Assembly: GCF_944377805.1 (NCBI RefSeq)
Contig: NZ_CALWFZ010000008.1
Coordinates: forward strand, 1-64,000
Origin: an uncultured Mediterraneibacter sp.
Lineage (GTDB): Bacteria > Bacillota > Clostridia > Lachnospirales > Lachnospiraceae
Length of the DNA stretch: 64,000 nt
Direction: 5' to 3'
In this document: in pieces, positions 44,454-53,316 of the stretch
How the letters are laid out: each line of letters opens with the position of its first letter
Position numbering within the stretch: the stretch's first letter is position 1
The notes under the pieces: generated by a model
The model's database searches: none
What the model was told of the DNA's origin: nothing
Seen by the model: the letters and a program-made list of their open reading frames with translations, nothing else
Position numbers and translations under genes: made by a program

Positions 44454-46001
44454 TTAAAGTTCTATGATCTCATCGTCCGGAAGCTGGGCAAATACCGCTG
44501 CTGCTTTTTTCGCTTCCATCTTCTCGAGATGTCTGGAGTTGAGCTCGAACACGAGCCCGAGTATCTGTATCGTAATAAGAGGGGTCATGGCGACCATAGC
44601 CACTACTCCGAACGCGTCTGTAACAATGTTTCCTCCTACACTGGTGCATGCGCCGATAGCGAAAGGCAGAAGGAATGTCGCAGTCATCGGCCCCGATGCC
44701 ACGCCGCCCGAGTCAAAGGCAATAGCGGTAAATATCTTCGGCACGAAGAACGACAGCGCGAGGGCGATGGCATATCCCGGTATCACAAACCAGAAGATCG
44801 AGATGCCTGTGAGCACACGCACCATCGCAAGGCCGAGAGATGCCGCCACTCCGATGGAGAGACTTAAACTCATGGCTCCGGCGCTTATTGTTCCCGATGT
44901 AATATCTTCTACCTGTCGTGTCAGGACGAACACTGCGGGTTCGGCGCGCACGATAAAATATCCGATGATCATTCCGATAGGGATAATGACCCATCTATAT
45001 GGGTTATCGGCAAGCACCTGTCCGAGATAATTTCCCGCCGGCATGAATCCCACATTGACTCCCGTGAGAAAAAGGAAGAGCCCCGCGTAAGTATAGACCA
45101 TACCGACTGCGATTCTGATAAGCATTCTCCGCTGCACCCGTCTGAATACGATCTGGAAAATAATAAAGAATACAATAATCGGAAGAAGAGATACTGCCAT
45201 CTCTTTCATATATTCGGGCAGTTCCCCGGCAAACAGGTGCCATAGTTCCACCGAATCATTTATATCAGGAATGCTCTCCGGCACATATTCAGCGCTTTCC
45301 GGGCGATAGATCAGGCTCAGCACGAGCACGGAGAGGATCGGCCCCACAGACGAGAGCGCCACAAGTCCGAAACTGTCATCCTCTGCCCGTTCGTCGCTTC
45401 GGATGGCAGAGATACCGATACCAAACGCCATGATAAAAGGCACTGTCATAGGTCCTGTTGTCACACCGCCCGAATCAAAAGCCACCGCGACAAAGTCATC
45501 CGGCGCCAGAAAGGCCAGACCGAATACGATGATGTAGAGCACGATCAGCATATGTGCCAGCGAAATGTTATACAGCATACGGAGCAGAGATGTTACAAGA
45601 AAGATCCCAACACCGAACGCCACGGACAGCACGAGCACTATATTGGGCACAGCAGGCACCTGTTCTGCCAGCACCTGTAAATCCGGCTCCGATATAGTCA
45701 CAATAAATCCGAGGATAAATGTCAGAAATACCATCAGCCACAGTTTCTTTGTCTGCGTCATGGAAGTTCCCACATTCTCTCCTATGGGCGTCATCGCCAT
45801 CTCAGCTCCCAGCGTAAAGAACATCATTCCGGCAATCAGAAGCACTGCCCCGAGAAGGAATGCCAGAAGGATTCCCGGCTCTACCGGAGCGATTGTAAAG
45901 CACAAAATAAGGACAATCGCGAGAATCGGAAGCACTGCCTTTAAAGTTTCATATAGTTTTTCCAGTAATTTTTCTTTTAATTTTGTCGTTCTTAAATTCA
46001 C
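44454..46001 (-). CDS. DUF1538 membrane transporter, internally duplicated
   Basis: The protein has 515 residues and about twelve hydrophobic segments. The signature AFDSGGVTTGPMTVPFIMA (about 175-195) is repeated as AFDSGGVASGPMTATFLLP (about 415-435), showing an internal duplication of a DUF1538 unit. DUF1538 proteins (UmpA/UmpB) have been reported to act as Na+/H+ antiporters in a halophile, where two units are separate subunits; here they are fused. It begins at a GTG (46001) and lies 23 bases downstream of ligA. Confidence 0.83.
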   Translation of the reverse strand: MNLRTTKLKEKLLEKLYETLKAVLPILAIVLILCFTIAPVEPGILLAFLLGAVLLIAGMMFFTLGAEMAMTPIGENVGTSMTQTKKLWLMVFLTFILGFIVTISEPDLQVLAEQVPAVPNIVLVLSVAFGVGIFLVTSLLRMLYNISLAHMLIVLYIIVFGLAFLAPDDFVAVAFDSGGVTTGPMTVPFIMAFGIGISAIRSDERAEDDSFGLVALSSVGPILSVLVLSLIYRPESAEYVPESIPDINDSVELWHLFAGELPEYMKEMAVSLLPIIVFFIIFQIVFRRVQRRMLIRIAVGMVYTYAGLFLFLTGVNVGFMPAGNYLGQVLADNPYRWVIIPIGMIIGYFIVRAEPAVFVLTRQVEDITSGTISAGAMSLSLSIGVAASLGLAMVRVLTGISIFWFVIPGYAIALALSFFVPKIFTAIAFDSGGVASGPMTATFLLPFAIGACTSVGGNIVTDAFGVVAMVAMTPLITIQILGLVFELNSRHLEKMEAKKAAAVFAQLPDDEIIEL

Positions 46002-46024
46002 ACATTACCTGCCTTTCTTTTCTA

Positions 46025-47983
46025 TTATCTGTTCAACATATTTAAAAACTCTTCTTCCGAGATAATAGGAATCCCCAGTTCTCTCGCTTTTCTGTTTTTA
46101 GAAGAAGTGGAATCTATGTCATTGTTGATAAGATAACTTGTCTTCGATGTTACGCTTCCTGTCACTTTCCCTCCTCTCTTCTCAATCTCTTCTTTGATTT
46201 CTGCCCGGTTTGCAAAATGATGCATGCTGCCGGTAATCACAAAATTCACTCCTTCAAACTTTCTGGCATCTTCCGACTCTTTCTCCCGGGGAATCTCTAC
46301 CTCCTTAAGCAGTCTCTTAAACAGATCTCTGTGTTCCTCCTCCGCAAAATACGAGGCAAATGTTCCGGCAATCACACCTCCCACTCCGGAGATCTCACTT
46401 AGTTCCTCCTCATCTGCCTTCAATATACGCTCCGGATCATTCTCCAGAGCCCGGCAGATCACTTTTGCGTTGGCAATCCCGATATTCGGTATGCCAAGGC
46501 TGTATACCAGCCGCGGCAGCGTCGTGACTCTTGCGCTCTCAATGCTTTTCTGGAGATTGTCATAGGACTTCTCTCCGAATCCCTCCATATTCCTGATCTC
46601 GTCCGCATAACGGTCAAGGTGAAAGAGATCCGTAAAGTCTCTGACATATCCGTTGGCAATGAACTTCTCCAGCGTCGCCTCGGAAAGTCCTTCAATATTC
46701 ATGGCGTCCCGGCTTACGAAAAGCGTAAACGACTTCACATGCCTGGCCTGACATCCAGGGTTGGTGCAATAGAGAGTTTTGGTCTCATTCTCCATCGAGA
46801 TCTTCGTCGGACCGCCGCACACCGGACATTCCTTCGGGATGTCCCTTACCCCGCTTCTTGTCAGGTTCTCAGCGATCTGGGGAATGATCATATTTGCCTT
46901 GTATACGGTAATCGTATCTCCCACGCCCAGTTCCAGTTCCTCCATAATGCTGATATTGTGGACACTGGCTCTGCTCACTGTTGTCCCCTCAAGGTCCACC
47001 GGATCGAAGATGGCCACCGGGTTGATCAGACCGGTTCTGGACGGACTCCACTCGATCTTTCGCAGAGTGGTCTCCCGGATCTCGTCCGCCCACTTAAAAG
47101 CAAATGAATCACGGGGAAATTTCGCTGTTGCTCCAAGAGAATGTCCATATTCGATGTCGTCGTAGACAAGCACCAGACCGTCTGAGGGCACCTCGTTGTC
47201 TTTAATATGCCGCGCGAACCATGCTACTTCCTCATCGACCGTATCCGCTGTGACCGGATGATTCTCCACTACGTCAAATCCCTGACCGGAGAGCCACTGC
47301 ATCTGGTACAACCGGGAGTTTTTAAAGTCCACGCCATCGGCACGAACAAGGGTGAACGCATAGAATCTCACATTTCTTTTCGCCGTGATCTCATTGTTGA
47401 GCTGCCGCACCGAACCGCTGCACAGATTTCTCGGATTTTTATATTTTGCGTCCGCATCCCCGATCTCCTCGTTGATGTTCTCAAAGTCTTTATAGGAGAT
47501 CACCGCCTCACCGCGCAGTACCAGTTCCCCTTGATAGGGAATCGACAGGGGAATATTTGTAAACACCCTGGCATTATTCGTTACCACCTCGCCGACCTCG
47601 CCGTTTCCCCGGGTCACCGCTTTTTCAAGTGTGCCGCCCCGGTAGGTGAGGACAATCGTAAGTCCGTCCAGCTTCCATGAGATCATGGCTTTCTGATCTC
47701 CCAGAAATTCTTTCAGGCGCTCTGTATCCTTCGTCTTATCGAGCGAGAGCATCGGACTTTCGTGCCGTTCTTTGGGCAGTTCGCTCAGAACTTCGTATCC
47801 TACATTGACAGTAGGGCTTGAGGCCAGCGTTGTATTAAGCTCACGCTCCAGCTCCTGAAGTTCATCGTAGAGACGATCATATTCATAATTGCTCATGATC
47901 TCGGTATCTTCCTGCTCATAGGCACGTCTTGCCCGGTTCAGAAGTTCCACCAGATCACGCATCCGTTTCATCTTATCTTCCAT
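46025..47983 (-). CDS. ligA: NAD-dependent DNA ligase
   Basis: LigA seals nicks. The protein has 652 residues, slightly short. The adenylation Lys lies in SWKLDGLT (about 105-112), a variant of the usual KxDG context; RNPRN-like KNPRNLCSGSVRQ, a four-Cys zinc finger (CPVCGG..CTNPGC), helix-hairpin-helix repeats and a C-terminal BRCT domain (VNFVITGSMHHFANRAEIKEEIE, about 575-600) follow. The form resembles a second LigA type common in clostridia. Start has GGGAG upstream. Confidence 0.92.
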   Translation of the reverse strand: MEDKMKRMRDLVELLNRARRAYEQEDTEIMSNYEYDRLYDELQELERELNTTLASSPTVNVGYEVLSELPKERHESPMLSLDKTKDTERLKEFLGDQKAMISWKLDGLTIVLTYRGGTLEKAVTRGNGEVGEVVTNNARVFTNIPLSIPYQGELVLRGEAVISYKDFENINEEIGDADAKYKNPRNLCSGSVRQLNNEITAKRNVRFYAFTLVRADGVDFKNSRLYQMQWLSGQGFDVVENHPVTADTVDEEVAWFARHIKDNEVPSDGLVLVYDDIEYGHSLGATAKFPRDSFAFKWADEIRETTLRKIEWSPSRTGLINPVAIFDPVDLEGTTVSRASVHNISIMEELELGVGDTITVYKANMIIPQIAENLTRSGVRDIPKECPVCGGPTKISMENETKTLYCTNPGCQARHVKSFTLFVSRDAMNIEGLSEATLEKFIANGYVRDFTDLFHLDRYADEIRNMEGFGEKSYDNLQKSIESARVTTLPRLVYSLGIPNIGIANAKVICRALENDPERILKADEEELSEISGVGGVIAGTFASYFAEEEHRDLFKRLLKEVEIPREKESEDARKFEGVNFVITGSMHHFANRAEIKEEIEKRGGKVTGSVTSKTSYLINNDIDSTSSKNRKARELGIPIISEEEFLNMLNR

Positions 47984-48030
47984 ATTTTGTCATTCTCCCT
48001 GTTCTGTGTCATTTCGGCCTGTCAGAAGAT

Positions 48031-48780
48031 TCAGTTCCTCGGCGTATCCTGAAGAAGGACAGACAGCTCCTCCAGTTCCCGATCTGTCAGTTCTCTGTAT
48101 TCTCCCTCCGGAAGGCTGCCCAGACGTATATTCATAACGCGCACACGGAGCAGGTCTCTCACCTCATATCCGAACGCCTCGCACATTCTGCGTATCTGGC
48201 GATTCAGCCCCTGAGTCAGAATGATAGAAAATGTGTACTTCCCGATTCTGCTGACCCGGCACGGCCTTGTCACAGTGTCCAGAATGGGTACTCCCTCTGC
48301 CATATGCTTCAGGAACTCATCAGTGACCTCTCTGTCAACAGTCACCTTATACTCTTTTTCGTGGCAGTTGGAAGCACGCATCATCTGATTGATAATATCA
48401 CCGTTGTTCGTCATCAGCAGAAGGCCCCGGGAGTCCTTGTCCAGTCTCCCCGCATATGTGACGCGGATCGGATAGTTGAGAAAACGGATAATGTTGTTCT
48501 TCTCCCTCCGCTCCTCAGTGCACACAATCCCCCGGGGTTTATTCACCGCCAGCACAACCATCTCATCCTGTCTGGAAACGACTTTTCGTCCCACGCGCAC
48601 TACCTGCCCCGGAATAACACGCATTCCCATAAGAGCTGTTTCTCCGTCCACAGTTACCTTCCCGCTCTCAATGAGGCGGTCCGCCTCCCGCCTGGAGCAG
48701 ACGCCCGCCTCACTCAGATACTTATTCAGCCTTACCGGTTCCTTCTTCTGTATAAATTCTTCCCTGATCCGATTACTCAC
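48031..48780 (-). CDS. 23S rRNA pseudouridine synthase, RluB/RluF type
   Basis: The protein has 249 residues. An S4 RNA-binding domain (LNKYLSEAGVCSRREADRLI) precedes the catalytic domain with Asp in AGRLDKDSRGLLLMTNNG (about 100) and QGLNRQIRRMCEA. RluF is the closest by the NKPRGIVCT and DKDSRG context. It begins at GTG with GGAG upstream, and overlaps the DHHW gene by 8 bases. Confidence 0.9.
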   Translation of the reverse strand: MSNRIREEFIQKKEPVRLNKYLSEAGVCSRREADRLIESGKVTVDGETALMGMRVIPGQVVRVGRKVVSRQDEMVVLAVNKPRGIVCTEERREKNNIIRFLNYPIRVTYAGRLDKDSRGLLLMTNNGDIINQMMRASNCHEKEYKVTVDREVTDEFLKHMAEGVPILDTVTRPCRVSRIGKYTFSIILTQGLNRQIRRMCEAFGYEVRDLLRVRVMNIRLGSLPEGEYRELTDRELEELSVLLQDTPRN

Positions 48781-49924
48781 CTGTAAACACTCCGCTTATA
48801 CTGTTATCTGTAAAAAATGTATTTCCGCTGTACAAAAACAGCGTATCTGTGATCCGGTATGTATCCATTATATCCCCGATCGTCCCGCTGTAATATCTTG
48901 GGTCAACTACGACGATCTCCCTGTAATACGGGGCCAGGAACGGGATAAAGCAGTCGGCAAAAGAATCCTTGACAACGAGCAGTCTCTTTTCGGAAGCCGA
49001 CACTGTTCTGATGTCCAGAAGAGAGGTATTTCCTCCCAGAAATACACCGTACTTATCCCGCGTCTCCAGCTTTGACGAGTCATAAAGGGAGGTCGTCTTC
49101 CTGCCCTCATCCACATAGTTTACAACTACATCGTCATCCCCGGTCACAGGCACATAAATATCGATCTGCTCCTTCTCCGAGAGTCCTGCGCCGCTTTTGG
49201 ATGCAAGCACTCCGTTAAAGCTGTCTGTAATCGTGTAAGATACAAAGTTATCGCCTGCGCTCCCCTCGATGCCAAGTGTCAGAGCAGCATCACGAAATAC
49301 ATAGTACGCGCCCTGACTCGTCCAGTGATGGTCTGTTTTATAGTATAGCTTATCCGAGGTATGGTTATTCAGAATGGATACCGTGTCCACCCAGTTTACA
49401 GAATCTCCCAGTCTGCGCTCCACCATCCCGAAAAGCTGTCTCTGGTCCTCCACAGTGGCAAAAGCGGGAAGGCTGTCACTTAAGATACATGCCGCGTCCG
49501 GCACAAGCATCATGGTTGTCCTTACATCCGGATATGTCTGCGTAAATGTTTCGATAGCCGACAGATTCGCGGATAACTGCTCATTATCCGGTACTTCGAT
49601 CTCCTCAAGAAGCTGTCCGTCCCGTCCGATATAGACGCCGTTTTCCAGCCGGCTGCCCCCGAGACGATCGAGAGACACTTTAATATTCCTCCACAGATTG
49701 CGCCCCACAAACTGGTCGCTCATATAGTTTTCCCACTGTTCTGTAAAATCCCCGGTCACAATCGTATTCATGCTCAGCTCCGGCCTCGTTTCCAGCATAC
49801 GGTTTTCCTCCTCGGACTGTTCTCGGTCTGGAACAGCCAGATTCACGATCATGAGCAGGAATAACAGCAATATAAAAATTTTTCCGACCAGATTCTCGAT
49901 CTGTCCTCTTCTTTTTCTGTTCAT
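48773..49924 (-). CDS. DHHW-family (AlgJ/AlgX-like) acyltransferase partner protein
   Basis: The protein has 383 residues. One N-terminal membrane helix (about 12-30) anchors an extracellular SGNH-like domain. The motif TDHHWTSQGAYY (about 195-206) defines DHHW proteins, and LVVKDSFADCF resembles the AlgJ/AlgX catalytic Ser motif. Such proteins work with an MBOAT channel enzyme to acylate surface polymers. It sits 14 bases downstream of the MBOAT gene. Confidence 0.85.
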   Translation of the reverse strand: MNRKRRGQIENLVGKIFILLLFLLMIVNLAVPDREQSEEENRMLETRPELSMNTIVTGDFTEQWENYMSDQFVGRNLWRNIKVSLDRLGGSRLENGVYIGRDGQLLEEIEVPDNEQLSANLSAIETFTQTYPDVRTTMMLVPDAACILSDSLPAFATVEDQRQLFGMVERRLGDSVNWVDTVSILNNHTSDKLYYKTDHHWTSQGAYYVFRDAALTLGIEGSAGDNFVSYTITDSFNGVLASKSGAGLSEKEQIDIYVPVTGDDDVVVNYVDEGRKTTSLYDSSKLETRDKYGVFLGGNTSLLDIRTVSASEKRLLVVKDSFADCFIPFLAPYYREIVVVDPRYYSGTIGDIMDTYRITDTLFLYSGNTFFTDNSISGVFTGE

Positions 49925-49938
49925 TATCCGATCCCCGC

Positions 49939-51348
49939 CTAAAATCTGAAATATAAAAACGGATTGAAAGTATCTGTCACAAGAAATGCCACCGAGATCA
50001 GAAACATCCCGATGTAAATCACCGAAGCCACTGTCATCTGCGCCGCCGTATTGCGAAAGGCTTTCACAGCGCCTTTTATGATTCTAAGCCCGAGCGCGGA
50101 GGATCCGATGATCGCGAGTACATATAATAGCCAGTGGCCCGTCAGGAGGAATATACCCGAGGAATCCACGATACCTGCGCCTCCCCCGATCATAGCAAGC
50201 AGATACCTGAGCGCGTATCCCAGGCTCGGACTGAAGAAAAATACCCAGCCGACAAGAACGATAATCCCTGTATATATGTGCTGGACGACTCCGGGCAGAC
50301 TCTCCAGCGAGACTCCCCACACATACTTTTCCATTACAAGAATCACACCATAGTAAACGCCCCAGGCAATAAAATTCCACGCCGCGCCATGCCACATGCC
50401 GGTCAGCGTCCATACTGCCATCAGGTTGAAAATGTTTCTCGCCACAGAACAGCGGTTGCCTCCCAGAGGAATATAGACATATTCCCGAAACCAGGTACTC
50501 AGGGAGATATGCCATCTCCGCCAGAATTCTGTTACGCTCTTTGAAATATACGGATAATCAAAATTCTTCCGGAAGTCAAACCCGAACATCTTCCCCAGTC
50601 CCACTGCCATGTCCGAATAACCGCTAAAGTCAAAATAGATCTGAAACGCATAAGAAAAAACTCCGATCCAGGCCGTCAGCACGGACAGGCTGCCGGCCGG
50701 CATCTCCGATATTCCCTCGAACACAGCCCCGGCCGAGTTGGCGATTACTGCTTTTTTGGCAAGTCCCACGACAAAATACATGACCCCCAGACCGATCTTC
50801 GCGGCGCTTATGCGTCTTTTAACCAGCTGCTCTTCTATATCCGCATAGCGTACGATGGGCCCTGCGATCAGCTGAGGAAACATACTGATATACAGCGCAA
50901 AGTACAGAATATTTTTCTGGGGTTCTGCCTTTTTCCGGTAAATATCCAGGATGTAGGACATTGCCTGGAATGTATAGAAAGAAATTCCAATCGGCAGAGG
51001 GAGTTCCCGGTATGGGATGTCAACCGGAAGCACCGCATTTAAAGTATCCAGGAGAAATCCGTAATATTTGAAAAATCCCAGAATCAGAAGATTGACCACA
51101 ACAGCAAAGATCACGGCCAGACGTGCCCTGCGCGGATCGTCTTCACAAAACTTAATGTCTCTGCCGCAGAAGTAATTAAACAGGATAGAGAGAATCATAA
51201 GGATCACATAGATTGGTTCTCCCCATGCATAGAAGAAAAGACTTGCGATCAAAAGCACAATATTCTTCGCTTTATACGGAACGATGTAGTAGACTGCCAG
51301 TACAACCGGCAGAAATAAAAATAAAAACGTAATGCTGCTAAATAACAT
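49939..51348 (-). CDS. MBOAT-family membrane O-acyltransferase (AlgI/DltB type)
   Basis: This 469-residue protein with about ten membrane helices moves acyl groups across the membrane. Motifs include LFFYAWGEPIYV, FDFSGYSDMAVGLGKMFGF, EFWRRWHISLSTWFREYVY and the catalytic His in MAVWTLTGMWHGAAWNF (about 320). It begins MLFSSITFLFLFLPVVLAVYY, the typical start of AlgI-type enzymes. The acceptor polymer is unknown. Confidence 0.93.
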   Translation of the reverse strand: MLFSSITFLFLFLPVVLAVYYIVPYKAKNIVLLIASLFFYAWGEPIYVILMILSILFNYFCGRDIKFCEDDPRRARLAVIFAVVVNLLILGFFKYYGFLLDTLNAVLPVDIPYRELPLPIGISFYTFQAMSYILDIYRKKAEPQKNILYFALYISMFPQLIAGPIVRYADIEEQLVKRRISAAKIGLGVMYFVVGLAKKAVIANSAGAVFEGISEMPAGSLSVLTAWIGVFSYAFQIYFDFSGYSDMAVGLGKMFGFDFRKNFDYPYISKSVTEFWRRWHISLSTWFREYVYIPLGGNRCSVARNIFNLMAVWTLTGMWHGAAWNFIAWGVYYGVILVMEKYVWGVSLESLPGVVQHIYTGIIVLVGWVFFFSPSLGYALRYLLAMIGGGAGIVDSSGIFLLTGHWLLYVLAIIGSSALGLRIIKGAVKAFRNTAAQMTVASVIYIGMFLISVAFLVTDTFNPFLYFRF

Positions 51349-51367
51349 TCTCTCTCCTTCACTCCGG

Positions 51368-51853
51368 CTACAGGCTGCCGCTGAATGTGTCTAAGTAGGT
51401 GTCTGCTTTCGGCGATGATGCATAAAAGATATAAGTTCCCCTCACGCTCTGTCTTGCGTCATCAAGAAGCTGTACTTCCTCCGGCAGATACCCATCAAAG
51501 TCATTCTTTCGCGATTCGATCCGCTCTCCGATCGCATCAGTTACCCGCTGTACCTGTTCCTCACTCTTTACTTTGATTAGCAGCACTTCCTCCGCAGATA
51601 TATTGGAGTCGGAGGCATAATACATCACCCCCGCATAGTCCGCCGCATTCAGTCCGAAATTGCGTTTCAGCCTTGATGTGTCCTGTTCCGACAGATTCGT
51701 CGTATCAAGTGAACTGCCTACTGCCTGTGACACTTCTTCAAAAGGCTTATTGCTGCCGCTTGCAAACAGCATGAGAAATACTATAAAAGCCACGACTATC
51801 AGAAGCACAACATATTTCATAATGCGCGCGGCGCTGATCTTTCCCTGTTTCAT
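51368..51853 (-). CDS. DUF4358 protein
   Basis: The protein has 161 residues, one N-terminal membrane helix (about 11-30) and an extracellular domain with the sequence NFGLNAADYAGVMYYASDSN and EVLLIKVKSEEQVQRV typical of DUF4358. It is overlapped by the SGNH gene by 4 bases (ATGA) and precedes the MBOAT gene. This family is often found beside such acyltransferase operons; function unknown. Confidence 0.82.
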   Translation of the reverse strand: MKQGKISAARIMKYVVLLIVVAFIVFLMLFASGSNKPFEEVSQAVGSSLDTTNLSEQDTSRLKRNFGLNAADYAGVMYYASDSNISAEEVLLIKVKSEEQVQRVTDAIGERIESRKNDFDGYLPEEVQLLDDARQSVRGTYIFYASSPKADTYLDTFSGSL

Positions 51854-52608
51854 AAAGCTGCCACCTCCGCCATATGTTCTGCCCAGATCGGATAAAACTC
51901 AGCTTTAAAGTGCTGTCCGTCCTGTTCATAATACTCTTCCCGGACCAGTTCGGTGTTGTCAATAAAACCGATATTCATGCTGTCGCACAGTTCTTTGAGC
52001 GCCGCATTATATTCCGGTATTTTTTCCAGGAGAGGTTCTTTATCAATCGCCTTTTGCCGGGCTGGAAATATAGAATTTACGAAAACATTCGCCTCCGGCA
52101 TCTCCCTGCGGATCTCTTCAAGCACTTCTGTATACTGATCTGTAAACAGACCGGCATCGCCATTTGTAGATGTCACATCATTTGCGCCTATCGACAGAAA
52201 GACAACCGTAGGGCTGATCTGTTTCGCGCTCTCGATCTGATCGTCCAGCTGGGTTAAGTGCGCCCCAATCTGAGCTGTCACATTGGAGGAATTGAGCACA
52301 TTAAACTCTGCAAATCCCTGAGCAACCGAATCGCCGATCACCGCCGCTCCGGCAAATCGCTCCTTCAGGCTGCGCGAGACCTCTTCTCCGCCCTCGCTCT
52401 GCGCGTCAAGACGGCTGATCTTAGCCTCAATCTCCGCCACATTGCCCTCCTCTTCCTGCCTGATATAATCAAGGCCCGCCGAAGTGTCGGCAGAGCTGTT
52501 CATCAACCCTCTTATTCCCTGTACGATCAGTATGATCAGAATCATAATCACTACTGCTGATGCACAGAGCAGAATATTGCGTTTTGTCTTCCGTGTCATT
52601 CGATTCAT
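51850..52608 (-). CDS. Membrane-anchored SGNH/GDSL hydrolase
   Basis: The protein has 252 residues. A short basic start and one helix (about 13-33) precede an extracellular SGNH domain: block I VIGDSVAQGF, block III IGANDVTS, and the Asp/His near the C-terminus (DGQHFKAEFYPIWAEH). It is likely an esterase or acyltransferase that adds or removes acyl groups on the same polymer served by the MBOAT enzyme. It is the first gene of the operon (SGNH, DUF4358, MBOAT, DHHW, pseudouridine synthase). Confidence 0.85.
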   Translation of the reverse strand: MNRMTRKTKRNILLCASAVVIMILIILIVQGIRGLMNSSADTSAGLDYIRQEEEGNVAEIEAKISRLDAQSEGGEEVSRSLKERFAGAAVIGDSVAQGFAEFNVLNSSNVTAQIGAHLTQLDDQIESAKQISPTVVFLSIGANDVTSTNGDAGLFTDQYTEVLEEIRREMPEANVFVNSIFPARQKAIDKEPLLEKIPEYNAALKELCDSMNIGFIDNTELVREEYYEQDGQHFKAEFYPIWAEHMAEVAAL

Positions 52609-52747
52609 ATATAGTATCAATCCTGTAATCAACTGTTTAAAAATGCCTGCAATACCCTTTCATAATACTTTTTTTATCATCAAAAGTCAATGACGCAGGC
52701 GTTTTGCCGCTGTCTTCGAGTCTTTTACACAAAGGCAGGATGTTTTG

Positions 52748-52756
52748 TGCTATAAT
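52748..52756 (+). promoter_or_regulatory. Extended -10 promoter of the DUF5721 gene
   Basis: TGC directly before TATAAT (52748-52756) makes an extended -10; no -35 at proper spacing is seen. GGAGG follows 21 bases downstream. Confidence 0.65.
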
Positions 52757-52791
52757 GAGATCATACCTGACTAATGGAGGATAAATGCTAT

Positions 52792-53277
52792 ATGACAGCC
52801 CTTGATCTGCCGGACATCAAACACGTTACATCCCAATTATTTCTGAAGGATACATTTGACCGCTTCTGTTTCATCGAAGGCGAGATTGTGACATTCAATA
52901 CCTTCCGGATCGACGGTTATGTCCAGAAAGATTTTTTTGATACGGATACGGAACTTCCTGAGTATTCTTATTGGAAAAATGTGCGGGAATACTGCCTTAT
53001 GTTAATCAAAGGAAAGCGGACTCCTCTGAGTTTCCGCCTTGTCCTTAGTTTATCTCCGAAAAACATTCAGAATCTGGTGGAACAGAACAGCCCGTCATTT
53101 AAGACAGGAGACATACAGGGGCTTTATCTGAATATAACTTTCGACGGTTCTCATCTTTCCTGTGTTACCGGAACGTCTTTTAAGACATTTACTCTGGATA
53201 AGTCTCTGGAGCATATGTGGGACGAAATGGTACAGACTTTTCTCAAAAAGCAGAATATTGTGTTTGAACAGAAATAG
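52792..53277 (+). CDS. DUF5721 family protein
   Basis: The protein has 161 residues, soluble and without a signal peptide. It starts MTALDLPDIKHVTSQLFLKD, with FDRFCFIEGEIVTFNTFRID and the repeated beta strands typical of this Lachnospiraceae family (DUF5721). The ATG at 52792 follows GGAGG by 11 bases; the earlier ATG at 52774 overlaps the ribosome binding site itself and is rejected. Function unknown. Confidence 0.75.
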   Translation: MTALDLPDIKHVTSQLFLKDTFDRFCFIEGEIVTFNTFRIDGYVQKDFFDTDTELPEYSYWKNVREYCLMLIKGKRTPLSFRLVLSLSPKNIQNLVEQNSPSFKTGDIQGLYLNITFDGSHLSCVTGTSFKTFTLDKSLEHMWDEMVQTFLKKQNIVFEQK

Positions 53278-53298
53278 CGGGAACATATCCCGCTATTT
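53272..53298. terminator. Terminator between the DUF5721 gene and htpG
   Basis: A perfect 11-base stem (AAATAGCGGGA with TCCCGCTATTT, loop 5) overlaps the DUF5721 stop codon and lies 18 bases from the htpG stop; it can act for both convergent genes. Confidence 0.85.
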
Positions 53299-53316
53299 CT
53301 TCGATATACATCTTAT

